Source: Phycisphaerae bacterium
GTDB taxonomy: Bacteria > Planctomycetota > Phycisphaerae > Sedimentisphaerales > Anaerobacaceae
DNA: 64,000 bases
Reading direction: 5' to 3'
Assembly (NCBI GenBank): GCA_012744475.1
Contig: JAAYBV010000041.1
Coordinates: 49,822-113,821, forward strand
Within the stretch, counting starts at the first letter, position 1. Each line of letters starts with the position of its first letter. The notes beneath the pieces are model-generated. The model had not been told where the DNA came from. It saw nothing but the letters and a program-made list of their open reading frames with translations, and made no database searches. Positions 62,461 to 64,000 of this stretch are shown here, in pieces. Made by a program: the position numbers and the translations under genes.

Positions 62461-63690
62461 TCACAACGAGGCGAATCGGTCCAGGGCCTCTCGAACATTC
62501 GCCAGCGTGCCGAACGCGGTCAGCCGGAAGTACCCCTCGCCGGCCGGTCCGAACCCGACGCCGGGAGTGCCGACGACATGCGCCTCGTTCAGCAGCCGGT
62601 CGAAGAACTCCCACGAGCCGAGCCCATCGGGCGTCTTGAGCCAGATATACGGGGCGTTGACGCCGCCGTAGACCTGATAGCCGAGTTCCGTGAGCCTCTC
62701 GCGGATCAACTTCGCGTTGGTCATGTAGATGCCGATCGTCTGCGCGATCTGCTTCTTGCCCTGCGGCGTGTAGACGGCCGCGGCGCCCGCCTGGCTGATG
62801 TAGGAGACGCCGTTGAACTTGGTGCAGTGCCGGCGTTTCCAGACCGGGGCGACCTCGACCGCCTGGCCGTCCTTGCGCCAGGCTTTCAACGTCCGGGGCA
62901 CGACGCAGTAGGCGCAGCGCACCCCCGTGAAGCCGGCGGTCTTCGAGAAGCTGCGAAACTCGATCGCCACGTCCCTGGCCCCTTCGATCTCATAGATCGA
63001 ATGGGGGACATCCGGCTCGGAGATGAACGCTTCATAGGCGGCGTCGAACAGGATCAGCGCCTTGTTCTTGCGGGCGTAGGCGACCCACCGGGCCAGTTGG
63101 TCCTTCGTCGCGACCGAGCCCGTTGGATTGTTCGGAAAGCACAGGTAGATCATATCGACCGGCCGGTCCGGCGGCTCCGGGACGAACCCGTTCTCGGCGG
63201 TGGCGGGCATGTAGACCACGCCTTCGTACTGGCCGATCTGGTTGGCCTGGCCGGTTCGCCCTGCCATCACGTTCGTGTCGACGTAGACCGGGTAGACCGG
63301 GTCGGCGACCGCCACGACGTTGTCTGTGCCGAAGATTTCCTGCATGTTGCCCGTGTCGGGCTTGGCGCCGTCGCTGATGAAGACCTCGTCGATGCCGATG
63401 TCGGCGCCGCGCGCCTTGTAGTCATTCTCGACGATGGGTTTGCGGAGGAACTCGTAGCCGACGCCGGCGTCGTCGTAGCCTTTGAACGTCTCGGCCCGGC
63501 CCATCTCGTCGACCGCCCGATGCATCGCCTCGATCACCGCCGGAGCCAGCGGCTGCGTCACGTCGCCGATGCCCATGCTGATGACCTTGGCCCTGGGATT
63601 CTGCTCCTTGAATGTGCGAACGCGTCGGCCGATCTCGGGAAACAGATACCCGGCGCGGAGCTTCAGGAAGTTCTCGTTGATGCGAATCAT
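62461..63690 (-). CDS. dapL: LL-diaminopimelate aminotransferase (DapL)
   Basis: 409 residues of class I/II aminotransferase. PLP Lys about 250 in [12 protein letters not shown], with [18 protein letters not shown] and FDAAYEAFI. DapL converts tetrahydrodipicolinate to LL-diaminopimelate in one step, for lysine and peptidoglycan; this route is typical of Chlamydiae, Planctomycetes and some others. ATG at 63690 has AAAGGA just upstream; the frame is open to 63828 without support. Confidence 0.93.
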   Translation of the reverse strand: MIRINENFLKLRAGYLFPEIGRRVRTFKEQNPRAKVISMGIGDVTQPLAPAVIEAMHRAVDEMGRAETFKGYDDAGVGYEFLRKPIVENDYKARGADIGIDEVFISDGAKPDTGNMQEIFGTDNVVAVADPVYPVYVDTNVMAGRTGQANQIGQYEGVVYMPATAENGFVPEPPDRPVDMIYLCFPNNPTGSVATKDQLARWVAYARKNKALILFDAAYEAFISEPDVPHSIYEIEGARDVAIEFRSFSKTAGFTGVRCAYCVVPRTLKAWRKDGQAVEVAPVWKRRHCTKFNGVSYISQAGAAAVYTPQGKKQIAQTIGIYMTNAKLIRERLTELGYQVYGGVNAPYIWLKTPDGLGSWEFFDRLLNEAHVVGTPGVGFGPAGEGYFRLTAFGTLANVREALDRFASL

Positions 63691-63860
63691 GGTTCCTTTC
63701 GTCTTTCTGCGGACCCCCTCGGGGATACGACTCCAGCCCGGCGGCAGGGGCGAGGCATGTCTCGCCCCTGCTGGCGCCCGGGACCCAATCAAGGTCCGCA
63801 TTCTATGCCCGGCGTCCCCTGCCGTCAAGCCGACACGAGAGCCGCGCGGGCGGAGTGTCT

Positions 63861-64000
63861 GTGCGAATTTCGCGGCAAGGCCCGTTTTCCACCACGGAGC
63901 GCCATGTGTGGCAGCGGCAAACGGAGCAGGGCGGAGTTTGCCGATGGCTTCGCCGGCATGCGTATCACCATCGGCAAGCCTGCGCTTGCCGCTGCCACAC
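63861..64000. repeat. Dispersed palindromic intergenic repeat, copy 2 (reaches window edge)
   Basis: Nearly identical to 40424-40574. The outer arms 63906-63920 and 63986-64000 are a perfect 15-base inverted repeat (GTGTGGCAGCGGCAA / TTGCCGCTGCCACAC). The inner arms TTGCCGATGG (63938-63947) and CCATCGGCAA (63968-63977) are also perfect. This copy lacks the 18-base palindrome of copy 1; instead GGCAAAC near 63917 can pair with GTTTGCC near 63936, an alternative fold. Confidence 0.8.

Overview
This is a GC-rich, gene-dense stretch of a bacterial chromosome. It is most likely from a Planctomycetota member of the Phycisphaerae type. Pointers are a small basic protein of the Chlamydia/Verrucomicrobia/Planctomycetes family (39123-39359), LL-diaminopimelate aminotransferase (DapL), many ECF sigma factors paired with membrane regulators, secreted GLUG-motif and laminin-like surface proteins, and large type II secretion/type IV pilus-like gene sets. 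I see no rRNA, prophage, transposase or CRISPR array. Two tRNAs are present. Lineage is inferred from gene content, not from a marker phylogeny.

Layout. 1-4.1 kb: the 3' end of mutY, an SGNH lipoprotein, a sialidase-fold secreted protein and a convergent secreted beta-sandwich protein. 4.1-5.8 kb: an ECF sigma factor with two translationally coupled membrane proteins, one Spy/CpxP-like. 6.2-12 kb: two signalling pairs, a triple-PAS histidine kinase with a FixJ-type regulator, and a receiver protein with a REC-PAS3-kinase hybrid that carries a Cys-rich PAS. 12-27.8 kb: two consecutive minus-strand gene sets for a type II secretion/type IV pilus-like machine. Together they hold two assembly ATPases, three GspF-like platforms, a PilM-PilN fusion, PilO, a secretin, a major pseudopilin and about six minor pseudopilins. 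They are separated by tRNA-Cys and tRNA-Lys, which converge and each have a good promoter.

28-34 kb: an ECF sigma factor with a zinc-finger anti-sigma-like protein, then a three-gene plus-strand set that I consider the most interesting part of the window. It encodes a membrane-anchored protein ending in a GrpE-like domain, an Hsp70 without the helical lid, and a membrane-anchored TerB protein ending in a J-like segment that lacks HPD. This looks like a complete but remodelled DnaK-GrpE-DjlA triad at the membrane. 34-40.3 kb: a minus-strand set of SGNH-TPR protein, carbamoyltransferase, SxtJ-like and DUF5989-like proteins, the small basic protein and a membrane protein.

40.8-47 kb: a small lipoprotein, then rpmF-plsX-fabH-fabD-fabG-acpP-fabF, the type II fatty acid synthesis cluster, with sigma-70 promoters before rpmF and acpP. 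47-53 kb: a truncated Ca2+/cation antiporter, a RACo-like ferredoxin-ASKHA protein, a 26-residue very basic peptide gene, a small Cys protein, a third ECF module and a rhomboid protease. 53-56.3 kb: a 1056-residue GLUG protein of three modules. 56.8-63.7 kb: a minus-strand housekeeping run, dapL, a glycoside-hydrolase-like protein, a FolK-deoxynucleoside kinase fusion, panC, panD and lgt.

Two kinds of palindromic intergenic repeat are visible. One has copies at about 40.4 kb and at the right end of the window; the other lies at about 56.6 kb.
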